This document shows positions 1-7,075 of a stretch of DNA of 7,850 nt, one piece after another; position 1 is the stretch's first letter; every line of letters begins with the position of its first letter. The position numbers and the translations under genes are program-made. The stretch lies in contig JAUZOB010000153.1 in assembly GCA_030706665.1 (NCBI GenBank), forward strand, positions 1-7,850, given 5' to 3'. This stretch comes from Bacteroidota bacterium. GTDB taxonomy: Bacteria > Bacteroidota > Bacteroidia > Bacteroidales > Prolixibacteraceae. The notes beneath the pieces are model-generated. The model saw only the letters and a program-made list of their open reading frames with translations, ran no database searches and was not told the DNA's origin.

Positions 1-735
1 TGCTATGCCACAAAAAAAGATAGTAGCTCCTGCCAGGGCATGAGTATACTTTTCCAGTTTTTGAAATTTAACGAATTTCATTCCACAGGTCATCAACATA
101 ACCAATGTTGTCATGGTCACAATAGTAATAACACCAAAAACTGATATTACACATATAACTCCCGATGTGTTATGTTGGCTGGCAGGAAACATCACTAATG
201 GAATTAATGGTTCGCAAGGCCCTAATACAAAAATGATAAACAATAGCCAGGGTGTCAATTTTTTGTAAGCAACTTTTTCCGAATATAAGACACCATCATC
301 AGAACTATGGGGCTGATCGACATGAGGATGTGCATGCTCTTCAAAATGGGTATGTTCATGCGTATGGGCCATTCCGTTTAAATGAAAATGAGCATGAGTA
401 TGCTTTTGGTTCTTAAAAGCTCTCTTTAATCCCCAAAGAGTATAACCTAATCCGAAAAGGATAATCACCCATCCGGTAATATTCCCTCTGATTGATTCGA
501 GATGCTGCAATTTCGAAAGAGCAATCCCAAATGCAATCCCAATGAATCCAATCAATACAGACCCGGAAATATGACCGATTCCGCACAAAACTGTTATCCA
601 TGCTGTTTTTACATTACTCCATTTTCGCGCCTTTGAAAGTACAATAAATGGCAAATAATGATCAGGGCCAAAAAGCGTATGGATAAAACCAACGGATGCA
701 GCTGTTAGACTTAAGATTAGAATTTGCGAGTTCAT
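1..735 (-). CDS. Nickel/cobalt-type membrane transporter with His-rich loop (partial, C-terminus off the left edge)
   Basis: This is probably an inner-membrane transporter moving nickel, cobalt or a similar divalent metal. 245 codons are visible with no stop. The only in-frame ATG is at 735; a stop lies upstream at 766-768, so the start is firm, although the Shine-Dalgarno site is weak. Residues 1-35 form a first membrane segment holding H19 and the D25-H26 pair in HTLFGPDH. This resembles the HX4DH signature of NiCoT permeases but has five residues between the His and DH. Further membrane segments lie near 43-75, 85-102, 162-182, 191-216 and 230-245. A cytoplasmic or periplasmic loop at 112-143 has 12 histidines in 32 residues, with repeated HTH, HAH and HEH units. 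GPCEP at 172-176 opens a membrane segment and looks functional. The ending suggests that only a short tail is missing. NicO/RcnA, UreH-like and TauE/SafE-like names are all possible; metal handling is well supported, but the specific ion and direction are not. Confidence 0.8.
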   Translation of the reverse strand, partial: MNSQILILSLTAASVGFIHTLFGPDHYLPFIVLSKARKWSNVKTAWITVLCGIGHISGSVLIGFIGIAFGIALSKLQHLESIRGNITGWVIILFGLGYTLWGLKRAFKNQKHTHAHFHLNGMAHTHEHTHFEEHAHPHVDQPHSSDDGVLYSEKVAYKKLTPWLLFIIFVLGPCEPLIPLVMFPASQHNTSGVICVISVFGVITIVTMTTLVMLMTCGMKFVKFQKLEKYTHALAGATIFFCGIA

Positions 736-785
736 TATTTCCAGGGTTAGAATGGTGTTATTTATTTAAACATTCGTGTTACTAT

Positions 786-821
786 TGAATAAAAAAATTA
801 ATCCGCTTTATTCAGGATTAA
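786..821. repeat. Two overlapping inverted repeats upstream of the metal transporter
   Basis: TGAATAAA at 786-793 is a perfect inverted repeat of TTTATTCA at 807-814. TTAATCC at 798-804 is a perfect inverted repeat of GGATTAA at 815-821. The two dyads interlock and sit 51-86 bases ahead of the transporter start codon. Only the sequence match is seen. An operator for a metal-responsive regulator, or alternative RNA hairpins in the leader, are both possible, and chance matches in AT-rich DNA cannot be excluded. Confidence 0.3.
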
Positions 822-970
822 CTTTCCGTGTTCAAACCTGTATACTGCCATTGGGTTACTTCATTTAAGAATACGGATTTAAAGATATTTGATTTTCCCA
901 TTCATGATTCATTTTTTGATTATAAACATGCAGGAAATCAAGGTTGAATTACCTCTATCATTTTTAGAAG

Positions 971-1006
971 AAAGACCGGATATTTTTTTCAAAGAAAAAG
1001 ACCGGA
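971..1006. repeat. Short direct repeat AAAGACCGGA
   Basis: AAAGACCGGA occurs at 971-980 and again at 997-1006, 26 bases apart, about 95-130 bases before the Tricorn homologue start. The spacing is near two and a half helical turns. It could be a pair of regulator half-sites or a chance duplication; no function is known. Confidence 0.3.
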
Positions 1007-1045
1007 ATCTGTAATTATTTAATCACATTAATGTCTAATATATGC

Positions 1046-1068
1046 AGTGCAAATTAGACTTCTGCACT
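1046..1068. repeat. Dyad AGTGCA-N11-TGCACT before the Tricorn homologue
   Basis: Perfect six-base arms at 1046-1051 and 1063-1068 are separated by 11 bases and end about 31 bases before the preferred start codon. It could be an operator or a small 5'-leader hairpin. The arms are short, so support is limited to symmetry and position. Confidence 0.3.
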
Positions 1069-1099
1069 TGAATCTGTTAAATCTCACATGACAATGTTT

Positions 1100-4000
1100 A
1101 TGAAAAAGTTTATTTTCCTGGTGACAATCCTTGTATTGTCTGTACAGGGTTGGGCATCCAATTCTCCATTATGGATGCGCTACCCGAAGATTTCTCCCGA
1201 TGGCAGAGAGATCGTCTTTTCCTATAAAGGCGACCTTTACATTGTTGCGGCCGAAGGAGGTACAGCACGTCAATTGACCAATCATCCGGCTTACGATTTC
1301 AATCCGATATGGTCGCACGATGGTAAAACCATTGCGTTTGCCAGTAATCGTTATGGCAATTTCGACATCTTCACGATTCCGGAAGAAGGAGGTGAAGCAA
1401 CGCGCGTTACATTTCATTCGGCCAATGAAATCCCGGAGTGTTTCTCAAACGACGATCAACGAATCATATTTTCAGCACACATTCAGGATGATGTAAAAAA
1501 TGCGCAATTCCCAAGTCCTTTGCTTACCGAGCTTTATGAAGTTCCGGCAAAAGGAGGAAGAGTTAAACAAATCATTACAACTCCGGCACTGAATGTTTGT
1601 TATTCCAAAGAAGGGAAAAATTTCATTTACGAAGACATTAAAGGTTATGAAGATAAATGGAGAAAACATCACACCTCACCTGTAACCCGTGATATCTGGA
1701 AGTACTCAGCCGAAACAGGCAAGCACACCAAGCTTACTTCGTTTAATGGAGAAGACAGAAATCCGGTCTATTCAAATGATGAACAGAGTATCTTCTATTT
1801 ATCTGAGAAATCCGGATCTTTCAATGTTTGGAAGATGAACACATCGAACCCCGATAAGCAGGAACAGATTTCATTCTTCGACAGACATCCGGTACGCTTC
1901 CTATCGTTAGCAACTTCCGGCAAGATGTGTTACTCATACAATGGAGGAATTTATACCCAGACTCCCGGAGGTCAGCCTCAAAAGATAAATGTCACTATTC
2001 TTTCGGATCAAAAGAAGAATCCCATCGACTTTATGCAGTTAAATTCAGGAATCACCGAGATGTCGGTATCCCCCAACGGCAAGGAAGTCGCGTTCATTGT
2101 TCGCGGTGAAGTCTATGTTACTTCCGTGGAATATTCTACAACTAAAAGAATTACAAACACTCCTACTCAGGAACGCTCAGTTAGCTTTAGTCCTGATGGC
2201 CGTTCTCTGATTTATGCAGGTGAACGTAACGGGAATTGGAAAATATATCAAACCAAACTCGTTCGTAGTGAGGATAAGTATTTTTTCAGTGCTCTTCAGT
2301 TAAAAGAAGAGCCTTTAATCGATACGGACAAAGCCAGCTTTCAACCCCGTTATTCTCCAGATGGTAAGGAAGTCGCTTTTCTCGAAAGCCGCACAATCCT
2401 GAAGGTTATCAATCTTGCCAGTAAACAAGTTCGAACGGTTTTGGATTGGAAATATGGCTTCTCCTACGCCGATGGTGATCAATGGTTTGACTGGTCACCC
2501 GACAGCAAATGGTTTCTGATTTCATACGATGCAGACGGAAGGTGGGTTAATGAGGTCGGACTGATTGATGCGCAGGGAATGCAAAAGCCGATTAACCTTA
2601 CCCAAAGCGGTTATGCTGATGAATCACCCAAGTGGATGATGAAAGGAGATATGATGATCTGGTTCAGCGACCGGATGGGATTACGCAGTCATGGCGGCTT
2701 TGGCTCGGAACAAGACGTTTATGCCATGTTCTTCAATCAGGAAGCATGGGATAAGTTTAAATTGTCCAAAGAAGAATATGAGCTCAAATATGGTGATAAG
2801 CCAAAAGAAAAGAGTGATGATAAGTCTAAAGATAAAAGTGAGAATAAAGATAAAAAGTCATCCAGGAAAGGGAAAGATACTGCAGCTAAGGATTCGACCA
2901 AGACAGAAGTAAAACCAATAAAGCTTCAATTGGAAAACATTGAGGACAGGGTAACGCGCCTGACCATTAACTCATCCGATTTATCTGATGCGGTAATTAC
3001 TCCTGACGGGAAGAAACTATATTACCTCAGCCACTTTGAAAAAGGATATGACTTGTGGGAAAAGAATCTACGCGAAAATGAAACGAAGCTAGTCATGAAG
3101 TTAAATGGCACTGGAGGATCGATGCAGTTTGATAAAGAGGGTAAATTCTTATTCCTTGTTTCAGGAGGTACGATGATGAAGATAGAGGTTAGTAACAATC
3201 AAAAGACTGATATTGGATTTAGAGCTGATTTTACGCTTAACAATCCGGAGGAAAAATCATACATCTTTGAACATGCATGGAAACAAGTCAAAGAGAAGTT
3301 CTACGATCCGAACTTACATGGTGTTGATTGGGAGAGATACAAGAAGGATTATGAAAAATTTCTTCCCGATATTGACAATAACTTTGATTTTGCAGAGATG
3401 CTCAGTGAGCTCTTGGGTGAGTTAAACGGATCGCACACAGGATGTCGCTATTCTTTCTCCTCTCCCAGCGGAGATCGCACGGCATGTCTTGGAGCCTTAA
3501 TCGACTGGGAGTATACCGGTGATGGATTAGCAATAGCGGAGGTTCTTGAAAAAGGCCCGATGAACAATGCCGATTCTAGAATCAAGGCAGGGATTATTAT
3601 CGAAAAGATCAATGACCAGCAAATTAAAGCGGATATGGATTATTTTTCACTTTTAAATCGTCTGGAAGGGAAAAATATCATCCTCGCATTATATGATCCG
3701 CAATCAAAGAAACGATGGGAAGAGGTTATAAAACCTATTTCTAACCAGGCTAACGAAGAGCTTCTTTATCAACGTTGGGTAAAGCAACGTCGTACCGAAG
3801 TTGAATATGCATCCGAAGGTCGGGTTGGATATGTTCATGTTCGCGGAATGGATTCAAACAGCTTCCGGACAGCTTTCTCTGATATTCTGGGCCGATTCGT
3901 CTCAAAAGAAGCAATCATTGTCGACACCCGTTTTAACGGAGGCGGTTGGTTGCATGATGATCTGGCCACACTGCTGATGGGCAAACGTTATGTCGATATG

Positions 4001-4363
4001 ACCCCTCGGGACAAATATGTAGGATCAGAGCCAATGAACAAATGGTATAAGAAATCTTGTGTATTGATGAGTGAAAGCAATTATTCGGATGCCCACGCCT
4101 TTCCTTGGACTTATAAGACTTTAGGAATCGGTCCGCTAATCGGCGCACCGGTTGCCGGCACTATGACTGCAGTATGGTGGGAAGATCAGATTGACCCTTC
4201 ATTGGTATTTGGAATTCCCGAAATGGGATGTAAAGATATGAATGGAAAATATCTGGAGAATCAGACTCTCCTGCCCGACTACCTGATCTACAATGATTAC
4301 GATATTGTTTCTCAGGGAACTGACCAACAATTACAAAAAGCGGTAGAGGTAATGCTGAAATAA
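1100..4363 (+). CDS. Secreted Tricorn protease homologue (S41 family serine peptidase)
   Basis: This is probably an exported peptidase that trims peptides in the periplasm. The start at 1100 (1087 aa) gives a classic signal peptide beginning MKKFIFLV, with likely cleavage after GWA at residue 19; ATGs at 1088 and 1094 add only four or two residues and none has a Shine-Dalgarno site. Residues 20-720 carry many beta-propeller units marked by SPDGR, SPNGK, SPDGK and TPDGK-type turns (PD40/WD40-like). A Lys/Ser/Asp-rich linker at 567-606 interrupts the second propeller. A helical core domain is at about 720-790, a PDZ-like domain at 797-868 and the S41 catalytic domain at 890-1080. Catalytic candidates are S778-H779 in GSHTG, nucleophile S996 and D997 in NYSDA, and E1053 in LENQ. 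As I recall, archaeal Tricorn uses S745, H746, S965, D966 and E1023; the spacings here agree within two residues. Length is close to the usual 1070-1090. It is followed by a strong terminator, so it is probably monocistronic. Substrate unknown. Confidence 0.93.
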   Translation: MKKFIFLVTILVLSVQGWASNSPLWMRYPKISPDGREIVFSYKGDLYIVAAEGGTARQLTNHPAYDFNPIWSHDGKTIAFASNRYGNFDIFTIPEEGGEATRVTFHSANEIPECFSNDDQRIIFSAHIQDDVKNAQFPSPLLTELYEVPAKGGRVKQIITTPALNVCYSKEGKNFIYEDIKGYEDKWRKHHTSPVTRDIWKYSAETGKHTKLTSFNGEDRNPVYSNDEQSIFYLSEKSGSFNVWKMNTSNPDKQEQISFFDRHPVRFLSLATSGKMCYSYNGGIYTQTPGGQPQKINVTILSDQKKNPIDFMQLNSGITEMSVSPNGKEVAFIVRGEVYVTSVEYSTTKRITNTPTQERSVSFSPDGRSLIYAGERNGNWKIYQTKLVRSEDKYFFSALQLKEEPLIDTDKASFQPRYSPDGKEVAFLESRTILKVINLASKQVRTVLDWKYGFSYADGDQWFDWSPDSKWFLISYDADGRWVNEVGLIDAQGMQKPINLTQSGYADESPKWMMKGDMMIWFSDRMGLRSHGGFGSEQDVYAMFFNQEAWDKFKLSKEEYELKYGDKPKEKSDDKSKDKSENKDKKSSRKGKDTAAKDSTKTEVKPIKLQLENIEDRVTRLTINSSDLSDAVITPDGKKLYYLSHFEKGYDLWEKNLRENETKLVMKLNGTGGSMQFDKEGKFLFLVSGGTMMKIEVSNNQKTDIGFRADFTLNNPEEKSYIFEHAWKQVKEKFYDPNLHGVDWERYKKDYEKFLPDIDNNFDFAEMLSELLGELNGSHTGCRYSFSSPSGDRTACLGALIDWEYTGDGLAIAEVLEKGPMNNADSRIKAGIIIEKINDQQIKADMDYFSLLNRLEGKNIILALYDPQSKKRWEEVIKPISNQANEELLYQRWVKQRRTEVEYASEGRVGYVHVRGMDSNSFRTAFSDILGRFVSKEAIIVDTRFNGGGWLHDDLATLLMGKRYVDMTPRDKYVGSEPMNKWYKKSCVLMSESNYSDAHAFPWTYKTLGIGPLIGAPVAGTMTAVWWEDQIDPSLVFGIPEMGCKDMNGKYLENQTLLPDYLIYNDYDIVSQGTDQQLQKAVEVMLK

Positions 4364-4386
4364 GAACTCCGGTTCTCTTACTATAG

Positions 4387-4421
4387 AAAAGCCTTAAGGA
4401 TCTTTATTCTTAAGGCTTTTT
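4387..4421. terminator. Bidirectional intrinsic terminator between convergent genes
   Basis: A perfect 12-base-pair stem is formed by AAAAGCCTTAAG (4387-4398) and CTTAAGGCTTTT (4409-4420) around a 10-base loop, running into five T residues on the plus strand. Read from the minus strand, the same stem also ends in four T residues. It lies 23 bases after the Tricorn homologue stop and 15 bases beyond the CHAD gene stop, so it can end both transcripts. A smaller dyad, AGAAC-N4-GTTCT at 4363-4376, precedes it. Confidence 0.88.
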
Positions 4422-4435
4422 GTCATTTTTCAACA

Positions 4436-5269
4436 TCAAAAGACTTTTTTAATCATTTGCAATATCCTTTTCCGTTGAGAGACAATCCGGTGATTGAGAA
4501 TCAAACTCATATTATTATTAAGAGGAATTTCCAATATTTCCCACTGATGCCGTAAAATCTGCAAATCATGTTCTTCCCCCACTATTTTAGCTATCTTTTT
4601 TAACTTACTATTATGTCGAACCTTACAGCGTTGCTTTAAAATTTGTTTAAAAAAAATTTGTTGATAAAGCACCTTCTTAGCCCATTTACGAAAGCTGTGA
4701 AAATCTTCAGCACTTGAGCCTAAGCTCAGACTCTTTGCGATTTTGAAACATTTGTCGCAGGTAAGTTGATATCTCTTTTTCAATTTCTTATTGTCTATAC
4801 TCTGAAAGACATTATCAATCTTTAAAGTTGAGGCATTGAACTTATCTACATACTGAAGAAAACTGTTTCTGTCCAAATTAATCTCTTTCAATAAATCATC
4901 GTATTGTAATTCAAGTGTCTTATAAAAATCGACCAACGGCTGACTATTAGCCGAATGGAAAGCCGTCCTGATTCGCTGAAAGGTTTTTAAAAGAATATAG
5001 TGCTCTCTGATCAATCCCAATCGGTTCCCGAGTTCCTGATATAATGCATCAAATTCTTCATATTCTTCAGTCTGCAACTGATCTTTGATTAATAGCAAAA
5101 GCGACCTTATTCGTTTTATTTGAACACGGATTGCATGTGAATAGAAAATAACATCAGTCGGATATGCCTTAAGAGCATTAACCACTTCGGACGTCAATCC
5201 TTTCCAGTATGTCTTTATTTTAAGGTGCAGCGATAAATCAGGCGATATTTTAATCCGATTCTTTTTCAT
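4436..5269 (-). CDS. CHAD domain protein (conserved histidine alpha-helical domain)
   Basis: This is a soluble, all-helical, strongly basic protein of 277 aa. CHAD domains bind inorganic polyphosphate and several localise to polyphosphate granules; the role here is inferred from the family. The fold is two helical repeats, each opening with a conserved His helix. The first is H45-A-I-R-V with K52, R53 and R55; the second is H191-S-F-R-K with K198. R88-E-H in the first half and G-E-E-H-D (231-235) in the second match the usual fourth-helix motifs. No CYTH domain, signal peptide or membrane segment is visible. The start at 5269 is chosen because AAAGGAG (complement of 5277-5283) sits seven bases upstream, the best ribosome binding site in the window; an upstream ATG at 5326 would add 19 residues unlike the family. 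It stands alone, convergent with the Tricorn homologue, with no polyphosphate kinase or phosphatase in view. Confidence 0.88.
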   Translation of the reverse strand: MKKNRIKISPDLSLHLKIKTYWKGLTSEVVNALKAYPTDVIFYSHAIRVQIKRIRSLLLLIKDQLQTEEYEEFDALYQELGNRLGLIREHYILLKTFQRIRTAFHSANSQPLVDFYKTLELQYDDLLKEINLDRNSFLQYVDKFNASTLKIDNVFQSIDNKKLKKRYQLTCDKCFKIAKSLSLGSSAEDFHSFRKWAKKVLYQQIFFKQILKQRCKVRHNSKLKKIAKIVGEEHDLQILRHQWEILEIPLNNNMSLILNHRIVSQRKRILQMIKKVF

Positions 5270-5276
5270 AAATATG

Positions 5277-5283
5277 CTCCTTT
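5277..5283 (-). promoter_or_regulatory. Shine-Dalgarno site of the CHAD gene
   Basis: On the minus strand this reads AAAGGAG, followed by seven bases and the ATG at 5269. It is unusually strong for this sequence, where most starts lack such a site, and it decides the start codon in favour of 5269 over 5326. Confidence 0.85.
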
Positions 5284-5291
5284 CCCAACAA

Positions 5292-5299
5292 CAAAGTTT
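5292..5299 (-). promoter_or_regulatory. Possible -7 promoter box for the CHAD gene
   Basis: On the minus strand this reads AAACTTTG, one mismatch from the Bacteroidota TAnnTTTG box, with a TTG about 24 bases further upstream. Transcription would then start near 5286, inside the longer reading frame and just ahead of the AAAGGAG site. This agrees with the 5269 start. The mismatch keeps confidence low. Confidence 0.3.
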
Positions 5300-5357
5300 A
5301 AAAGGAATAATTACATTAACCATCAATTTCCATGCGTGTAATTTTCATCATACTTTC

Positions 5358-5396
5358 ACTAACGGTTTCTTTTTCTTATAACACCCAGTCGTTAGT
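5358..5396. repeat. Inverted repeat ACTAACG / CGTTAGT in the divergent intergenic region
   Basis: Perfect seven-base arms at 5358-5364 and 5390-5396 flank 25 bases, and T residues follow on the plus strand. It lies between the divergent CHAD and transglutaminase-like genes. The wide loop makes a transcription terminator unlikely; paired regulator sites are possible. The rest of 5270-5604 is AT- and pyrimidine-rich and holds no reading frame. Confidence 0.25.
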
Positions 5397-5538
5397 TTTT
5401 GTTTCATTTGTGTAATACCCCTCAATTTTAACTAAAAATACAGGCCTTCTTTATCTTATTTTTTAATCTTTTCGGTTTCTGCCCTCAATTTCTTCTATTA
5501 TTTTCTGAAACTTTTAACTTTATCCTGAAAATATTTTT

Positions 5539-5576
5539 TGTTGAAACATCAACACATTCTAATTTTTCTATTTTTG
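5539..5576 (+). promoter_or_regulatory. Bacteroidota-type promoter with overlapping palindrome, upstream of the transglutaminase-like gene
   Basis: TATTTTTG at 5569-5576 is an exact TAnnTTTG -7 box. TTG at 5541-5543 can serve as the -33 element with a slightly long 25-base spacer. TGTTGAAACATCAACA at 5539-5554 is a palindrome with six-base arms and a four-base centre that covers this -33 element, the place where a repressor would block polymerase. Transcription would begin near 5581-5583, which leaves a leader of about 22 bases before the ATG at 5605 and would make the ATG at 5584 nearly leaderless. The promoter is moderately supported; the operator is inferred from symmetry and position. Confidence 0.5.
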
Positions 5577-5604
5577 TAGTTGTATGACATGTTATAGATA
5601 TCCT

Positions 5605-7050
5605 ATGAAAAATCTACTTCTTCTTTCTCTCGGATTAACGGTACTGATTTGTACCGGATTTCAGTCACAATCGCCGGTAAATACCAAACCGGTTAGTCAG
5701 ATGATTAAAGCCGGCAAATTCACAGAAGCCGAATCTCTCATCAAATCATTAGCGAAGAAAAGTAACTTATCTGCTTCATCTGTTCGCCAGTTAGATTCTC
5801 TTAAAGACCAAATTCACCGAATCAGAAGAGATTTTACATTGACCAAACTACAGGTTCGCGAGCAATTGTCGAAATATTATCCCAACCTGACCGAAGGTCA
5901 GTTGAGTGCATGGGAGAAGTCGAAGAAACTCGAGGTAAGGTTAATCGATAATCAGAAAAGATATTTCAGTAGCGCCGTATCTAACCTTTTTCTACTTGAC
6001 AAGGAAGCCCAAAAAGTTAGAGAACAGAAAGACAGTTCTTCAGTAGATTCTCTTACGATTTTTAAAATTAGTCATACATCTTCAATTGTAAAAGAAACAC
6101 AATACCCCGGTCAGTTGACGGAGCCACGTGAGATGATACTGAATTTTACATTAACGGTCAAACCGGATGTTGTTCGTGCAGGTCAAACCATTCGTTGTTG
6201 GCTACCTTTCCCCAGAGAAGACATGCCAAGGCAGACAGATGTTCAAATGTTAGGATGCAATCATTCCAAATATATCATTGCACCCAAGGATATTGCACAG
6301 AGAACGATTTACATGGAGCAGACAGCGCAAACAGGGCAGCCTGCAATCTTTAACGTACGGTTTAAGATCAAATCGCATGCGCAATATTTCAATCTGGACC
6401 CGAAGGACATAAAACCCTACGATACGACATCTGAACTTTATCGTACGAATACTTCAGAAAGGGCGCCTCAAATAGTATTCAGCAAAAGGATTCGTGATCT
6501 TTCGAATGCCATTGTAGGAGAAGAGAAGAATCCGCTCATTAAAACACAAAAGATCTATACCTGGATAAACGATCATATTACCTGGGCCAGCGCATTGGAA
6601 TATTCTATCGTTCCATGCATCCCAGAATATGTATTGGATAACAAACATGGGGATTGCGGAATGCAGACCCTTCTGTTTATGACCATGGCCAGATATCAGG
6701 GGATTCCTGCCAGATGGCAAACAGGCTGGATGCTTCATCCTACAGGAATCAGTTTGCATGATTGGAGTGAAGTTTATTTTGAAGGCATAGGATGGGTTCC
6801 GTTGGATCAGTCGTTTAACCTTCAGAATTCAAATATTCCGGGGGTTCGAAACTTTTATATAACAGGAATCGATTCCTATCGATTAATCATTAACAAAGAC
6901 TACGGACAAAAATTATATCCGCCAAAAACATTTCCACGAAGTGAGCCTGTTGACTTTCAACGGGGAGAAGTGGAAGGCCCGGAAGGAAATCTTTACTTTG
7001 ACAAATGGTCCTGGAAAATGAACATTGAGTATTTAAACAGCAAGAACTAG
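5605..7050 (+). CDS. Exported transglutaminase-like superfamily protein
   Basis: This protein of 481 aa is probably a hydrolase or peptidase rather than a cross-linking enzyme, as is usual for bacterial members of the fold. From the ATG at 5605, residues 1-22 form a signal peptide (MKNLLLLSLG onward). A cysteine at 16 is preceded by Leu-Ile, not by Gly or Ala, so a lipoprotein site is not supported. The upstream ATG at 5584 would put seven awkward residues before it. Residues 27-140 are charged and helical, with a TPR-like stretch near 34-51. Residues 160-265 look like a beta-rich domain. The transglutaminase core follows, with triad C351 in HGDCG, H385 in LHDW and D401 in PLDQS; the 34- and 16-residue spacings fit the family, so the active site appears intact. 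No clear terminator follows; the GHL10 remnant starts 25 bases later and the symporter after that, suggesting one operon. The substrate cannot be read from sequence; cell-wall peptides are one possibility. Confidence 0.88.
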   Translation: MKNLLLLSLGLTVLICTGFQSQSPVNTKPVSQMIKAGKFTEAESLIKSLAKKSNLSASSVRQLDSLKDQIHRIRRDFTLTKLQVREQLSKYYPNLTEGQLSAWEKSKKLEVRLIDNQKRYFSSAVSNLFLLDKEAQKVREQKDSSSVDSLTIFKISHTSSIVKETQYPGQLTEPREMILNFTLTVKPDVVRAGQTIRCWLPFPREDMPRQTDVQMLGCNHSKYIIAPKDIAQRTIYMEQTAQTGQPAIFNVRFKIKSHAQYFNLDPKDIKPYDTTSELYRTNTSERAPQIVFSKRIRDLSNAIVGEEKNPLIKTQKIYTWINDHITWASALEYSIVPCIPEYVLDNKHGDCGMQTLLFMTMARYQGIPARWQTGWMLHPTGISLHDWSEVYFEGIGWVPLDQSFNLQNSNIPGVRNFYITGIDSYRLIINKDYGQKLYPPKTFPRSEPVDFQRGEVEGPEGNLYFDKWSWKMNIEYLNSKN

Positions 7051-7075
7051 ACCTCATACCGTTATTCTCAAGCAG

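Larger units (their letters stand above)
736..1099. other. Intergenic region between divergent genes, no convincing gene
   Basis: This 364-base AT-rich stretch separates the leftward metal transporter from the rightward Tricorn homologue and must carry both promoters. No full match to the Bacteroidota TAnnTTTG box was found on either strand; the nearest are one-mismatch sites at 884-891 (plus) and 833-840 (minus). It does hold overlapping dyads at 786-821, a 10-base direct repeat at 971-980 and 997-1006, and a dyad at 1046-1068, described separately. A 36-codon frame at 904-1014 has no ribosome binding site and no recognisable product, so it is not called. Confidence 0.7.

Noticed and set aside
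413..601. Minus-strand frame inside the metal transporter
   Set aside because: It overlaps the transporter on the same strand in another frame, and its peptide has no family resemblance, whereas the transporter frame has clear membrane segments and motifs.
786..821. A true H-type RNA pseudoknot
   Set aside because: With both stems fully formed, the loop that must cross the 8-base-pair stem has zero bases, which is not sterically possible; alternative hairpins or DNA dyads fit better.
904..1014. Small plus-strand frame of 36 codons upstream of the Tricorn homologue
   Set aside because: No ribosome binding site, no recognisable motif, and the AT-rich composition matches intergenic DNA; it also contains the direct repeat.
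4256..4285. Loss of a catalytic Glu in the Tricorn homologue (LLPD where an acidic residue might be expected)
   Set aside because: The glutamate in LENQ lies 57 residues after the nucleophile, matching the 58 in archaeal Tricorn, so the catalytic Glu is present.
5605..5675. Lipoprotein signal for the transglutaminase-like protein
   Set aside because: The candidate cysteine follows Val-Leu-Ile; a lipobox needs a small residue (Gly, Ala or Ser) just before the Cys.
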